From assembly GCF_009834185.1 (NCBI RefSeq), contig NZ_CP047173.1:1302001-1366000 (forward strand): DNA of 64,000 nucleotides, written 5' to 3'. A program made the position numbers and the translations under genes. This document shows, piece by piece, positions 9,501-17,409 of this stretch. Source of the DNA: Rathayibacter sp. VKM Ac-2760. GTDB lineage: Bacteria > Actinomycetota > Actinomycetes > Actinomycetales > Microbacteriaceae. Below the pieces are notes generated by a model that searched no databases, was not told the origin of the DNA, and saw only the letters and a program-made list of their open reading frames with translations. Position 1 is the first letter of the stretch. The number at the start of each line of letters is the position of its first letter.

Positions 9501-9772
9501 ACGCGGTCTACCCGACCGAGGAGGGCCACCAGATCGTCGACTGGAAGACCGGCCGCGCCCCGAAGGACGCGGCCGACCTCGAGCTCAAGCAGTTCCAGCT
9601 CGCGCTGTACCGCCTCGCCTACTCGCGCTGGAAGGGTGTGCCGCTCGAGAGCGTCGACGCGGTGTTCTACTTCGTCGCCGACGACCTCGTGCTGCGGCCC
9701 GAGCGCTTCTACTCGGAGCGCGAGCTGTCGGAGGCGCTCTCCTCGGCCACGGGGGCGAGCCCGCGGCCGTGA
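6539..9772 (+). CDS. adnB: AdnB-like UvrD-family helicase with RecB nuclease domain
   Basis: A 1077-residue SF1A DNA helicase fused to a PD-(D/E)XK nuclease, the motor-bearing partner of an AdnAB-type end-resection machine. Intact motifs in order: Walker A AGAGSGKTET (about residue 36), LTFTRKAAAEL, Walker B VVLLDEYQDTS (about 275), GDPHQSIYGWRGA (about 305), LLTIHGSKGLEWD (about 664), RRLAYVAVTRAR (about 750), then the nuclease motifs TFHSWVENRFG (about 910), QIVDWKTGR (about 998) and QFQLALYRLAY (about 1020). The start GTG overlaps the adnA stop as GTGA. Its last 64 bp are shared, antisense, with the convergent APH-like gene. If adnA is truly broken, this subunit would lack its partner. Confidence 0.9.
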   Translation: MIDALAIAAALDLRPPTAEQRAVIEAPLAPALVVAGAGSGKTETMANRVLWLLANGLAAPSEVLGLTFTRKAAAELGERIGRRIDQLGAAGLLPLREGQSEPDPFEAATVSTYNAFANTIFRDNAALIGREGDATVLSEASAWHLARGVVADTADPRILEVEASIDRLTDLVVSLAHDLADNLADPAEVAGFAEEFLRLGELPRGSSGSGMYRDLEKALQAVGALPVLTALAERFQEAKAERGFVEFSDQVALALRITERVPRIVDEHRARYRVVLLDEYQDTSVLQTRLLARLFAEQGVMAVGDPHQSIYGWRGASAEGLGRFALDFGSAARFSLSTSWRNGHGVLAAANAVVAPLTAGSAVPVDRLAAGPGASDHAVELTFPETIDDEADDVARWFAGHLGESAELGEQPPSAAALFRVRAHMDRFAAALSRHGVRYHILGIGGLLRQPEIADLVAALTVVEDPAAGSELVRLLSGARWRLGVRDLRALRDLASWLASRDHAHRLLPEEVRERMRASVTEGEGGSIIEALDFVASRRPGEDGRIDHSALSPFSDEGLRRLHEAGTLFARLRARAGLDLLDFVTLVEQELGLDIEVEANESRSDGRANLEAFREAVAGYLQTDDRGAGTGSSLRGFLRWLVLADKRDGLAPRPEDPEPGTVQLLTIHGSKGLEWDLVAVPRMVDGELPGTPVEGFRGWVRLGAMPYAFRGDAAELPDLAWRGCATQKEVVDAIADFGDTLRERNESEERRLAYVAVTRARHHLLLSGSWWAGQAKPRGPGVFLRDLAEAGTLPELPVEPSNPENPLEQAPRTFRWPHDPLGARGDRVRAAAERVLVAEPALLGARGADIRLLLAERAVRLSGGERVGLPTRIPASRFKDIVSTPAEVTAQLRRPMPERPYRQTRLGTTFHSWVENRFGIQGEAEAVDTFPDEFDDAGSDSAAGAEQEQLARLIETFERSEWAGRRPEAVEIEIHLQLAGHVVVCKLDAVYPTEEGHQIVDWKTGRAPKDAADLELKQFQLALYRLAYSRWKGVPLESVDAVFYFVADDLVLRPERFYSERELSEALSSATGASPRP

Positions 9773-10776
9773 GCGGAGGAGCCGGTCCGCGCGCCCGGCG
9801 TGCGGTTGAGCAGCTCCTCGACCTCGGAGATCTCGAGCACCGGGCCGGTGTCGGTCGACAGCGGCGCCGAGAGGTCGCCGAGCACGCTGTCGACCAGGAG
9901 GTCGAGCATCCCGACCGCGTCGTCGACGATCGCCGAGTCGTCGCTCTCGGTGCCGTGCAGCAGCCAGCGGGCGAGCTCGAGCTCGGCGTAGAGCTGGGCG
10001 CGCTGGCGGATCGTCCGGTCGACGGCTCCCGCCCGCATCCGCGAGTACGCCGCGAACGCGGTCCCGGCGCCGGGCGCGCTGAGCAGCCAGTGCAGATCGC
10101 GCGCCGGGTCGCCGACGCGCAGCGCCGCCCAGCCGAGTACCGCGCCGACGCTGTCGCCGGAGCGGAGGAAGGAGTCGGAGGTCATCGAGCCGTTCACGAC
10201 CGTCGGGTCGAACTGCCAGAGCGCCTCGTCGGACGAGGCCGACTCCCAGCGCGCCACGAGCGCGGCCGGCACGTGGCCGGTGTCGGCGGCGCGCTCGATC
10301 ACGGCGACCGACTCGTTGACGCTGTCGCGGGCGGAGGCGACCGGCAGTCCCGCCTCCTGCACGAACGACGCCGGCAGCGAGTGGATCGCCCCGATCGCGC
10401 GGCCGACCGAGTCGGCCAGGCCGCTCGACGCCGCGACGTCGTCGATCAGGACCCGCTCGCCCTCGAGGTACGGGTAGACGACCCCGCGGGTGCCATCGAA
10501 CGGCGTCTGCCCGATGCTCTCCTGCAGATCGAACGGCAGGCGGCTCCGGATGCCGGCGGTGAGCGCGCGCAGGGCGACCAGGTCGCCGAGCTGCTCCTGC
10601 TCGGCCAGCGGCGAGGTGGGCACGCGCACCACGAGCCGGGCGCCGTCGCGGGTGGTGAGCAGCGCGGAGTCGAAGTCGCCGTGCGTCGAGTGCGTGAATT
10701 CGCGCGTGGTCCGGACGTCGAGGCCCTCGACGGCCGAGGTGGCCAGCGCGGCTAGAGTGAGAGGGGATCTGGCCAT
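9709..10776 (-). CDS. APH-fold phosphotransferase homologue without catalytic residues
   Basis: A 355-residue protein of the aminoglycoside/macrolide phosphotransferase (protein-kinase-like) fold. It keeps the LVVRVPTSPLAEQEQ strand with a nearby acidic pair, the hinge region VVYPYLEGER and the distal GDPARDLHWLL. The catalytic HGDxxxxN loop reads NGS (residues 195-197) and the metal-binding Asp of the IDW motif is Gly (VLGWAAL), so phosphotransfer is unlikely. ATG at 10776 follows TACCCT by 7 nt, suggesting a leaderless transcript; upstream in-frame starts would add a low-complexity leader. It lies between adnB and nudC, convergent with the former and divergent from the latter. Confidence 0.75.
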   Translation of the reverse strand: MARSPLTLAALATSAVEGLDVRTTREFTHSTHGDFDSALLTTRDGARLVVRVPTSPLAEQEQLGDLVALRALTAGIRSRLPFDLQESIGQTPFDGTRGVVYPYLEGERVLIDDVAASSGLADSVGRAIGAIHSLPASFVQEAGLPVASARDSVNESVAVIERAADTGHVPAALVARWESASSDEALWQFDPTVVNGSMTSDSFLRSGDSVGAVLGWAALRVGDPARDLHWLLSAPGAGTAFAAYSRMRAGAVDRTIRQRAQLYAELELARWLLHGTESDDSAIVDDAVGMLDLLVDSVLGDLSAPLSTDTGPVLEISEVEELLNRTPGARTGSSAHGRGLAPVAEESASDSSRSE

Positions 10777-10936
10777 GCTCACCAGGGTAGGTCGCCGGGC
10801 GCCCGACCGGCCCGTCGCCACGCGCTGACCGGCCGATGCCGTCGAGGAGCCGTGCTCCTCCCGGCCGCCGCCCGGCCCGCCACCTCCTCGGCCCCGCACC
10901 GGCCGCCCCACCGGCACCGCTTCGAAATGAGCCCGC

Positions 10937-11884
10937 ATGACCACGTCCTTCTCCGACCGCCTCCCGCTCGCCCGGCAGGCCGTCGACCGCGACTACCTCG
11001 CCCGCGCGCGCCCCGAGCTCTTCGACGAGCTCGTCGCCGACGAGGCGACCCGCGTCCTCCTGCTGCACGGCGACAAGGCTCTCGTCTCGGGCGAGCGCCT
11101 CGCCCTGCGCCGCAGCGCGGACGTGCCGGCCGGCGCCCTCCGCCTCTACCTCGGCCGCACCACGGCCGACGCCGAGGGCGAGCCCGCGGGCACCCCGGTC
11201 GTCGCCGCCGTGCTCACCGACGAGCAGGCGAGCGCCCTCGAGCCGGACGACTCCGCGTGGGGCGCCCTGCGCACGCTCGCCGAGCACCTCAGCGACCGCG
11301 ACGCCGGCCTCTTCACCGAGGCGCTCGCGATGGTCAACTGGCACGCCTCGCACGGCTTCTCACCGCGCAACGGCGAGGCGACCGTCATCGAGCAGGGCGG
11401 CTGGGTCCGCCGCTCGCCCGCGGACGGCAGCCAGGTTTTCCCGCGCACCGATCCCGCGATCATCGTCTGCGTCCTCGACGCCGACGACCGCCTCCTCCTC
11501 GGCTCGAACGCGATGTGGGGCACCGGCCGCTTCTCGCTGCTGGCCGGCTTCGTCGAGCCGGGGGAGTCGCTCGAGGCGGCCGTCGTCCGCGAGATCTTCG
11601 AGGAGTCCGGGATGCGCGTCGTCGACCCGCAGTACCTCGGCTCGCAGCCGTGGCCCTTCCCCGCCTCGCTGATGGTCGGCTTCACCGCGCGCCTCGCCGC
11701 CGACCAGGCCCCCGCCGACCTGGTGCCGGACGGCGAGGAGATCGTCGCCCTGCGCTGGTTCACCCGCCAGCAGCTGCACGACTCGCTCGAGTCGGTGCTG
11801 CTGCCCGGCCGCTCCTCGATCGCCCGCGCCATGATCGAGGACTGGTACGGGGGAGCGCTCGAGAACGGCCCCATCGTCGCGTGA
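10937..11884 (+). CDS. nudC: NudC-type NAD(+) diphosphatase / NAD-cap hydrolase
   Basis: A 315-residue Nudix hydrolase that cleaves NADH to NMNH and AMP and can remove NAD caps from RNA. The Nudix box is GFVEPGESLEAAVVREIFEE (residues about 203-222), followed by the NudC-specific SQPWPFPAS array, so substrate specificity looks conserved. The usual zinc ribbon before it is degraded: the segment HASHGFSPRNG and RRSPADGS (residues about 135-165) has Ser/Asn where Cys ligands are expected. The stop overlaps the start of the UvrD2-like gene by 4 bp (GTGA), so they form an operon, as in mycobacteria where nudC neighbours uvrD2. Confidence 0.9.
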   Translation: MTTSFSDRLPLARQAVDRDYLARARPELFDELVADEATRVLLLHGDKALVSGERLALRRSADVPAGALRLYLGRTTADAEGEPAGTPVVAAVLTDEQASALEPDDSAWGALRTLAEHLSDRDAGLFTEALAMVNWHASHGFSPRNGEATVIEQGGWVRRSPADGSQVFPRTDPAIIVCVLDADDRLLLGSNAMWGTGRFSLLAGFVEPGESLEAAVVREIFEESGMRVVDPQYLGSQPWPFPASLMVGFTARLAADQAPADLVPDGEEIVALRWFTRQQLHDSLESVLLPGRSSIARAMIEDWYGGALENGPIVA

Positions 11885-13593
11885 CCCTCCTCGACGGGCT
11901 CGACGAGGGGCAGCGCGAGGCGGCGGAGGCGCTGCTCGGCCCGGTCTGCATCATGGCGGGCGCGGGCACCGGCAAGACCCGCACCATCACCCACCGGATC
12001 GCGCACGGCGTCGCGACCGGCGTCTACACGCCCGCCCGGGTGATGGCGCTCACCTTCACCAGCCGCTCGGCCGCCGAGCTGCGCTCCCGGCTGCGCGTGC
12101 TGGGTGCGGGCGGCGTCATGGCCCGGACGTTCCACGCCGCCGCGCTCTCGCAGCTCGGCTTCTTCTGGCCGCAGCTGGTCGGCGGCACCATGCCGCAGCT
12201 GCTCGACGGCAAGGCGCGCCTGCTCGGTCACGCGGCGGAGCGGCTCCGGCTGAAGCTGGACACCGCGACGCTGCGCGACCTCTCCGCCGAGATCGAGTGG
12301 CGGAAGGTCTCCGCGCTCTCGCTCGAGCAGTACGCCGTGGCCGCGCGCACCCGGGCGCTGCCCGGCCGGCTGACGCTCGAGCAGACCGTCGCGCTGGTGG
12401 ACGAGTACGAGGGGCTCAAGGACCAGCGCCGGCAGATCGACTTCGAGGACGTGCTGCTGGTCACCGCCGGCATGCTCGAGTCCGAGCCGGCGATGGCGAT
12501 GCAGGTCCGCGAGCAGTACCGCTTCTTCGTCGTCGACGAGTACCAGGACGTCAACCCGCTGCAGCAGCGCCTGCTCGAGCTCTGGCTCGGCGACCGCAGC
12601 GACCTCTGCGTGGTGGGTGACGCGAGCCAGACCATCTACTCCTTCGCCGGTGCCCGCGCCGACTACCTGCTCGACTTCGGGTCGCGCTGGCCGGCCGCGA
12701 CGGTGGTCCGGCTCGAGGAGAACTACCGCTCGGCCCCGCCGATCGTGCAGACCGCCAACCGGCTGATGCGCGGGCGTCCCGGTGCCCTCGTGCTGCACTC
12801 CGTCGCCGGTGCCCCCGAGGCGGCGCCGACCCCGGAGCCCGCGATCGACGCCTACCCCGACGACGTCGCCGAGGCCCGGGGAGTGGCCGCGCGCGTCGCC
12901 GCCGACATCGAGGCGGGCGTGCGCCCCTCCGCCATCGCGATCCTCTTCCGCACCAACTCGCAGTCCGCGATCCTCGAGCGCGCGCTGCACGAGCGCGGCG
13001 TCGCGGCGCACCTGCGCGGCGGCAAGCGCTTCTTCGACCTGCCCGAGGTGAAGCAGGCGGTGATGCAGCTGCGCGCGGCGTCCGTCTCCATCTCCGGCGA
13101 GCCGCTGTTCAAATCGGTCAGCGATGTGCTGCGCTCGCTCGGCTGGAGCGCCGAGCCGCCCTCGGCTCCGGGCGCCGTGCGCGAGCGCTGGGAGTCGCTG
13201 GACACCCTCGCCCGCCTCGTCGACGAGGCGCCGGCCGGCTGGAGCTTCAAGCAGTTCACCGACGACCTGCTCGCGCGTCAGCAGGTGCACCACGAGCCTG
13301 ATCGCGCGGCCGTGACGCTCGCCACCTTCCACTCCGCGAAGGGCCTCGAGTGGGAGTCGGTGCACCTGATGGGGCTGACCGAGGGGCTCCTGCCCATCTC
13401 CTACGCGAGCGGCCTCGAGGCGATCGACGAGGAGCGGCGGCTGCTCTACGTGGGCATCACCCGCGCTCGCCGGCTCCTGCGGCTGTCCTGGTCGCAGTCG
13501 ACGGTCGGCCGCGTCACGCGACGGGAGCCGTCGCGGTTCCTCGCAGAGATCGGCACGCGCACTCGGGGTGCGGCTCCAGCCGGAGCTCGCTGA
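11881..13593 (+). CDS. UvrD2-like SF1 DNA helicase
   Basis: A 570-residue SF1A helicase acting in DNA repair. Motifs: Walker A MAGAGTGKTRT (about residue 26), LTFTSRSAAELRSRL, Walker B FFVVDEYQDVNPLQQ (about 216), GDASQTIYSFAGA, LEENYRS, ATFHSAKGLEWESVH (about 480) and RRLLYVGITRAR (about 519). It ends soon after motif VI, so it is shorter than mycobacterial UvrD2 and lacks the C-terminal HRDC and zinc-motif region. GTG at 11881 overlaps the nudC stop; an open frame extends upstream but is antisense-like sequence inside nudC. The last 80 bp overlap the convergent ThiF-like gene. Confidence 0.9.
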   Translation: MTLLDGLDEGQREAAEALLGPVCIMAGAGTGKTRTITHRIAHGVATGVYTPARVMALTFTSRSAAELRSRLRVLGAGGVMARTFHAAALSQLGFFWPQLVGGTMPQLLDGKARLLGHAAERLRLKLDTATLRDLSAEIEWRKVSALSLEQYAVAARTRALPGRLTLEQTVALVDEYEGLKDQRRQIDFEDVLLVTAGMLESEPAMAMQVREQYRFFVVDEYQDVNPLQQRLLELWLGDRSDLCVVGDASQTIYSFAGARADYLLDFGSRWPAATVVRLEENYRSAPPIVQTANRLMRGRPGALVLHSVAGAPEAAPTPEPAIDAYPDDVAEARGVAARVAADIEAGVRPSAIAILFRTNSQSAILERALHERGVAAHLRGGKRFFDLPEVKQAVMQLRAASVSISGEPLFKSVSDVLRSLGWSAEPPSAPGAVRERWESLDTLARLVDEAPAGWSFKQFTDDLLARQQVHHEPDRAAVTLATFHSAKGLEWESVHLMGLTEGLLPISYASGLEAIDEERRLLYVGITRARRLLRLSWSQSTVGRVTRREPSRFLAEIGTRTRGAAPAGAR

Positions 13594-14317
13594 ACGCACC
13601 GGAGGCGTCGGAGTAGGTCCGGACGCCGTCGCGCAGCCCGGTCCAGCCCGCGTGCAGCCGCCGGAGGGCCGCGTCGGCCGCCGCGACGGCCACCGTCGCG
13701 CTCGCGAGCGGCGTGCGGGTGGACGCGGTCGCGCCGAGCACCTGGATCACCAGTCGCGGCCAGTCCGGATCGAGGTCGATCCGGTCGCGGTCGGCGCAGT
13801 GCAGGCACGGGCCGGTCCCGGGTTCGACCAGCGGCCCGATCCGCACCGCCTCGTCGCCGAAGACCACCGCGAGGTGCGGCACGTCGCTCGACAGCCAGTG
13901 CGCGGCGCGCGCCGGTGCCACGGCGAAGTCGGCGATCAGCACCGCGAGCCCGGGCAGACCCTCGTCGCCGACCAGCTCGCAGCCCTCGCCGCGGAGCAGG
14001 CTGCGCAGCGCGTCAGCCGCGGAGCCGGTGCCCTCGACCACCACCCGCGGGGCGGCGGGCGGACCGGGGTCGATGCTCCGCACGAGCACCGGGCGCAGCG
14101 CCGCGAGCACCTCGTCCACGCGGGAGTCGGAGGCACCGGCGCGCGTCGCGATCAGCCGCGCCGTCCCCGCGCTCGTGCCGGCGCGCAGGGCGTCCAGCAG
14201 CAGCTCCTCCGCGTAGCCGACCCCGTCGAGCAGCGCGCGGGGGTGGTCGAGCCCGAACTGCACCGTCGTCGCGGAGCGCCAGAGGAGGGGGAGACGGGGA
14301 TCGAGCTGCAGGACCAT
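13514..14317 (-). CDS. ThiF / cyclodehydratase-like protein
   Basis: A 267-residue protein with a Rossmann-like segment VVVEGTGSAADALR (about residues 90-103) and two Cys pairs, GPCLHCADRD and PECACRS near the C-terminus. They match the zinc-binding pairs seen in ThiF/E1-like and TOMM-type cyclodehydratase proteins. In mycobacteria a protein of this kind sits in the same neighbourhood. No peptide precursor, YcaO or dehydrogenase gene is nearby, so it is an orphan. ATG at 14317; 75 bp separate it from the zincin gene upstream. It overlaps uvrD2-like by 80 bp, tail to tail. Fold assignment moderate, function unknown. Confidence 0.7.
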   Translation of the reverse strand: MVLQLDPRLPLLWRSATTVQFGLDHPRALLDGVGYAEELLLDALRAGTSAGTARLIATRAGASDSRVDEVLAALRPVLVRSIDPGPPAAPRVVVEGTGSAADALRSLLRGEGCELVGDEGLPGLAVLIADFAVAPARAAHWLSSDVPHLAVVFGDEAVRIGPLVEPGTGPCLHCADRDRIDLDPDWPRLVIQVLGATASTRTPLASATVAVAAADAALRRLHAGWTGLRDGVRTYSDASGAFSELRLEPHPECACRSLRGTATAPVA

Positions 14318-14392
14318 CGGGCGATCATGGCCGAGAGCGGGCCGGGTCCGCGGGAGTTGTCCACAGGGGCGGACGACTCCCGCGGAGCCGGC

Positions 14393-15838
14393 TCAGACCG
14401 GGCGGTCGCCGGTGGGGGCGGGGCCGTCCTCGGCGGGACCGTCGCCGTTCGTGCGCTCGCCTGGAGCGCCGTCGGCCGCAGTGTCTCCGTCGGCGGAGGG
14501 CGTCGACCCGTTCAGCAGCTCCTCGAGCGCGAGGTCCATCTCGTCCGGCTCCGGCGTCTCCCCGCGGGCCTCGGCGCTGAGCCGCGCCACGAGGGCCGTC
14601 GGGTCGTCCAGATCGTCCGACCCGGGCAGCACGTCGGGGTGCGACCAGAGCGCGTCGCGCGCCTCCGGACCCACGGCGTCCGTGACGGCCTGCCACATCG
14701 CGGCGGCCTCGCGGAGGCGGCGCGGCCGCAGCTCGAGGCCGACCAGCGTCGCGAAGGCCGACTCGGCCGGTCCGCCCGAGGCGCGGCGCCGCCGCACCGT
14801 CTCGGCGATCGCGACGGCGCTCGGCAGCCGGGTGGTGGCCGCGGCCGTGACGACGTCGACCCAGCCCTCGATCAGCGCGAGCATCGTCTCGAGGCGGCCG
14901 TGCGCGGCGAGCTGCTCCTCCGTCTTCGGCGGGATCAGCGCGCCCGAGGTCATCGCGTCGCGCAGCTCCTCCGGATTCGAGGGGTCGAAGTTCTCGGCCA
15001 GCTCCTCGAGGCGGGTGGTGTCGATCGTGATCCCGCGGGCGAAGTCGGTGATCTGCGAGATCAGCGCGAGCCGCACCCACTTGCCGTGCCGGAACAGCCG
15101 CGCGTGCGCGAGCTCGCGCACCGCGAGGTAGATCTGCACCTGGTCGACGGGGATGTCGAGGCCGTCGCCGAAGGCCGCGACGTTCTGCGGCAGGATCGCC
15201 GCGTCGTTCTCCTCGAGCAGCGGGATGCCGATGTCGCCGCCCGAGACGACCTCCGCGGCGAGCTGGCCCACCACCTGGCCGAGCTGGAGGGCGAACAGCG
15301 TGCCGCCGATGCCGCGCATCATGTCCTCGGCGCCGGCGATCATCGCCTTCATCTCCTCCGGAGCCTGGTCGCGCATCACGCCGGTGAGCGCGTCGGAGAT
15401 GCTGAGCGCGACCGGCTCGGCGAGCTGCGTCCAGACCGGCATCGTCAGGCTGATCCACTCCAGCCTGCTGATCGTGCGCGGCGGACGGCTCAGCTCGGAG
15501 ACGTAGGCGACCTCGTCGAGCCAGAGCGCCGCGACGCCGAAGGCGCCGTCGAGCGGGGCGCGGACGGCGTCGGTCACCGGGACCGACTCGGCGCGCGCCA
15601 GCTGCTTCGCCTGCTCGAGCGCGAGCGACCAGTTGATCCCGCCGCCCGACTGCTGCATCGCGCTCTGCAGCTGCGAGAGCAGGTTCTGCAGCGCGACCGG
15701 GTCGTTCGGCAGCCCCGCGGCTCCCGCGAGCTGGCTCGGATCGATGGGGCCGTTCCCGGAGAGGAACTGCCGGAGCATGTCGCGGAACTCGTCCTCCGAG
15801 CCGCCGCCCGGTCGGTCCGCGTTGTCGCCTTCGGCCAT
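14393..15838 (-). CDS. Zinc-dependent metalloprotease-like protein (Rv3195 / DUF2342 type)
   Basis: A 481-residue cytoplasmic protein of the actinobacterial zincin-like family. The central helix YLAVRELAHARLFRHGKW (about residues 230-247) carries the family's ExxH version of the HExxH motif, with Arg where the first His is expected; this appears normal for the family. It begins MAEGDNADRPGGGSEDEFRD and ends in a disordered Gly/Asp/Pro tail. ATG at 15838 is chosen because GAGGG lies 8 nt upstream; a longer in-frame start at 15925 adds an atypical leader. It is divergent from the LonS-type protease gene. No proven substrate is known to me. Confidence 0.75.
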   Translation of the reverse strand: MAEGDNADRPGGGSEDEFRDMLRQFLSGNGPIDPSQLAGAAGLPNDPVALQNLLSQLQSAMQQSGGGINWSLALEQAKQLARAESVPVTDAVRAPLDGAFGVAALWLDEVAYVSELSRPPRTISRLEWISLTMPVWTQLAEPVALSISDALTGVMRDQAPEEMKAMIAGAEDMMRGIGGTLFALQLGQVVGQLAAEVVSGGDIGIPLLEENDAAILPQNVAAFGDGLDIPVDQVQIYLAVRELAHARLFRHGKWVRLALISQITDFARGITIDTTRLEELAENFDPSNPEELRDAMTSGALIPPKTEEQLAAHGRLETMLALIEGWVDVVTAAATTRLPSAVAIAETVRRRRASGGPAESAFATLVGLELRPRRLREAAAMWQAVTDAVGPEARDALWSHPDVLPGSDDLDDPTALVARLSAEARGETPEPDEMDLALEELLNGSTPSADGDTAADGAPGERTNGDGPAEDGPAPTGDRPV

Positions 15839-16044
15839 TCGGAGAGCCCTCTCTCGTCGGGTGGAGCCGGCCTTCTGGCCGCCCGGAACGAGCGACGGAT
15901 CATGACACGACTCCCAGTCGTGCAAGCTACGTTAGCCCGAGCGTCCGGGGCCACGACGTGAAGTCGACCGCCCGGCCCCGACCCGCTTCCGCCCGCCGCG
16001 AACACGCCGGCGCCGCCGCCCCGCACGTCCTCAGAAAGGCCCCC

Positions 16045-17145
16045 GTGTCGCTGTTCTCCGTCGATCCGCGCCCCTCCTCCTCGCGCGGCCGGCGCGCCTG
16101 GGTCGGGCCGACGGTCCTCTTCTCCGGAGTCGCCCTCGTGGTCGGCCTCGGCGTGACGCCGGCCCCGTACGTGATCGAGCAGCCGGGCCCCGTCTTCGAC
16201 ACCCTCGGCACGAGCGGTGAGGACGTGCCGCTGATCTCCATCCCCGACGAGACGACCTACCCGACCGAGGGCACGCTCGACATGCTGACCGTCTCCGTCG
16301 TCGGCAACCCGCAGAGCCTGCCGACCTGGATCGAGGTCGCGAGCGCCTGGTTCGACCGCACCAAGGCCGTCGTCCCCGTCGCGCAGATCTTCCCGCCGTC
16401 CTCCACGGTCGAGGAGCGCGACCAGGCCAACCAGGCCGAGATGACCGACTCGCAGCAGGAGGCGATCGCCGCGGCGCTCACCGAGCTCGGCTACCCGATC
16501 GGGCAGCGCGTCTCGGTCGCGCAGGTGCCCGAGGGCTCGCCCGCCGACGGCGCGCTCGAGACCGGCGACGAGATCCTCGCCGTCGCGGGGACGCCCGTCT
16601 CCGACGTCGCCGCCCTCCGCGCCGCGGTGCAGGCCTCGGGCACGCAGGCGCCCGTCACCCTGACCGTCGAGCGCGGCGGCGCGCAGGAGGACGTGCAGGT
16701 CACCCCGGTCGACAACGACGGCTCCGCCGTGATCGGCATCGTCGCCGGAGCGGCCTTCGACTTCCCGTTCGAGGTCGACATCCGGCTCGACGACGTCGGC
16801 GGGCCGAGCGCCGGGATGATGTTCGCGCTCGGGATCATCGACAAGCTCACCGAGGGCGCGCTCAACGGCGGCGCGTCCGTCGCCGGCACCGGCACCATCG
16901 ACGCCGCGGGCGAGGTCGGCGCGATCGGCGGCATCCGGCAGAAGATGTTCGGCGCGCTCGACGCCGGCGCGCAGTACTTCCTCGCGCCCGCCGGCAACTG
17001 CAACGAGGTCGTCGGCCACGTGCCCGACGGCCTCCAGGTCTTCAGCGTCGCGACCCTCGACGACGCGCTCGCCGCCCTCGCGGGCATCGACGCGGGCGAC
17101 ACCGACGCCCTGCCCACCTGCGACGGCGCGACCCCCATCAACTGA
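16045..17145 (+). CDS. LonS-type PDZ domain serine protease
   Basis: A 366-residue membrane-anchored protease. An N-terminal transmembrane segment (WVGPTVLFSGVALVVGLGV) is followed by YVIEQPGPVFDTLG, a PDZ domain (about residues 160-235, VPEGSPADGALETGDEILAV) and a Lon-type S16 protease domain with the Ser-Lys dyad in GGPSAGMMFALGI and IGGIRQKMFGA. There is no AAA domain. GTG at 16045 is chosen over GTG at 15958 because AAAGG lies 5 nt upstream and the extra 29 residues are low-complexity. It precedes UPF0182, the order also known in mycobacteria (Rv3194c-Rv3193c). Probable role: envelope protein quality control. Confidence 0.85.
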   Translation: MSLFSVDPRPSSSRGRRAWVGPTVLFSGVALVVGLGVTPAPYVIEQPGPVFDTLGTSGEDVPLISIPDETTYPTEGTLDMLTVSVVGNPQSLPTWIEVASAWFDRTKAVVPVAQIFPPSSTVEERDQANQAEMTDSQQEAIAAALTELGYPIGQRVSVAQVPEGSPADGALETGDEILAVAGTPVSDVAALRAAVQASGTQAPVTLTVERGGAQEDVQVTPVDNDGSAVIGIVAGAAFDFPFEVDIRLDDVGGPSAGMMFALGIIDKLTEGALNGGASVAGTGTIDAAGEVGAIGGIRQKMFGALDAGAQYFLAPAGNCNEVVGHVPDGLQVFSVATLDDALAALAGIDAGDTDALPTCDGATPIN

Positions 17146-17152
17146 CGCCGGC

Positions 17153-17260
17153 GGGTCTCGATGCGCCCCTGCGGGGCTGCTCGACCAGCAGGGGCCCGCG
17201 TCCGTCCGGGACCCTCTTGCTGATCGAGTAGCCCGCGGAGCGGGCGTATCGAGATCCACC
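17153..17260. repeat. Inverted pair of intergenic palindromic elements
   Basis: Two copies of the window's recurrent palindromic element. One is minus-oriented at 17153-17191 (GGGTCTCGATGCGCCC to CTGCTCGACCAGCAG) and one plus-oriented at 17216-17260 (TTGCTGATCGAGTAGCCC to GTATCGAGATCCACC). Each can form its own hairpin and the two are inverted relative to each other. They occupy most of the 264-bp gap before the UPF0182 gene; nothing else was recognised there apart from a TACCAT hexamer near 17364 that may be its promoter. Confidence 0.85.
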
Positions 17261-17409
17261 GACACCAGGAGGACCGTCCACCGGACCGCCCTGTCCGCTC
17301 AGGGCGGAGCCGCGCCCCCGCTCCCTGAGGGCGACGCTCAGGTCCCCTCCGTGGTCGTCGCCTACCATGGGAGCCCTCCCGTCACATCTCTACAGCAAGA
17401 GGCTTATCC

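Noticed and set aside
13594..16044. whiB7-type regulator expected from mycobacterial synteny
   Set aside because: No WhiB-like Cys pattern is found between the UvrD2-like gene and the LonS-type gene on either strand.
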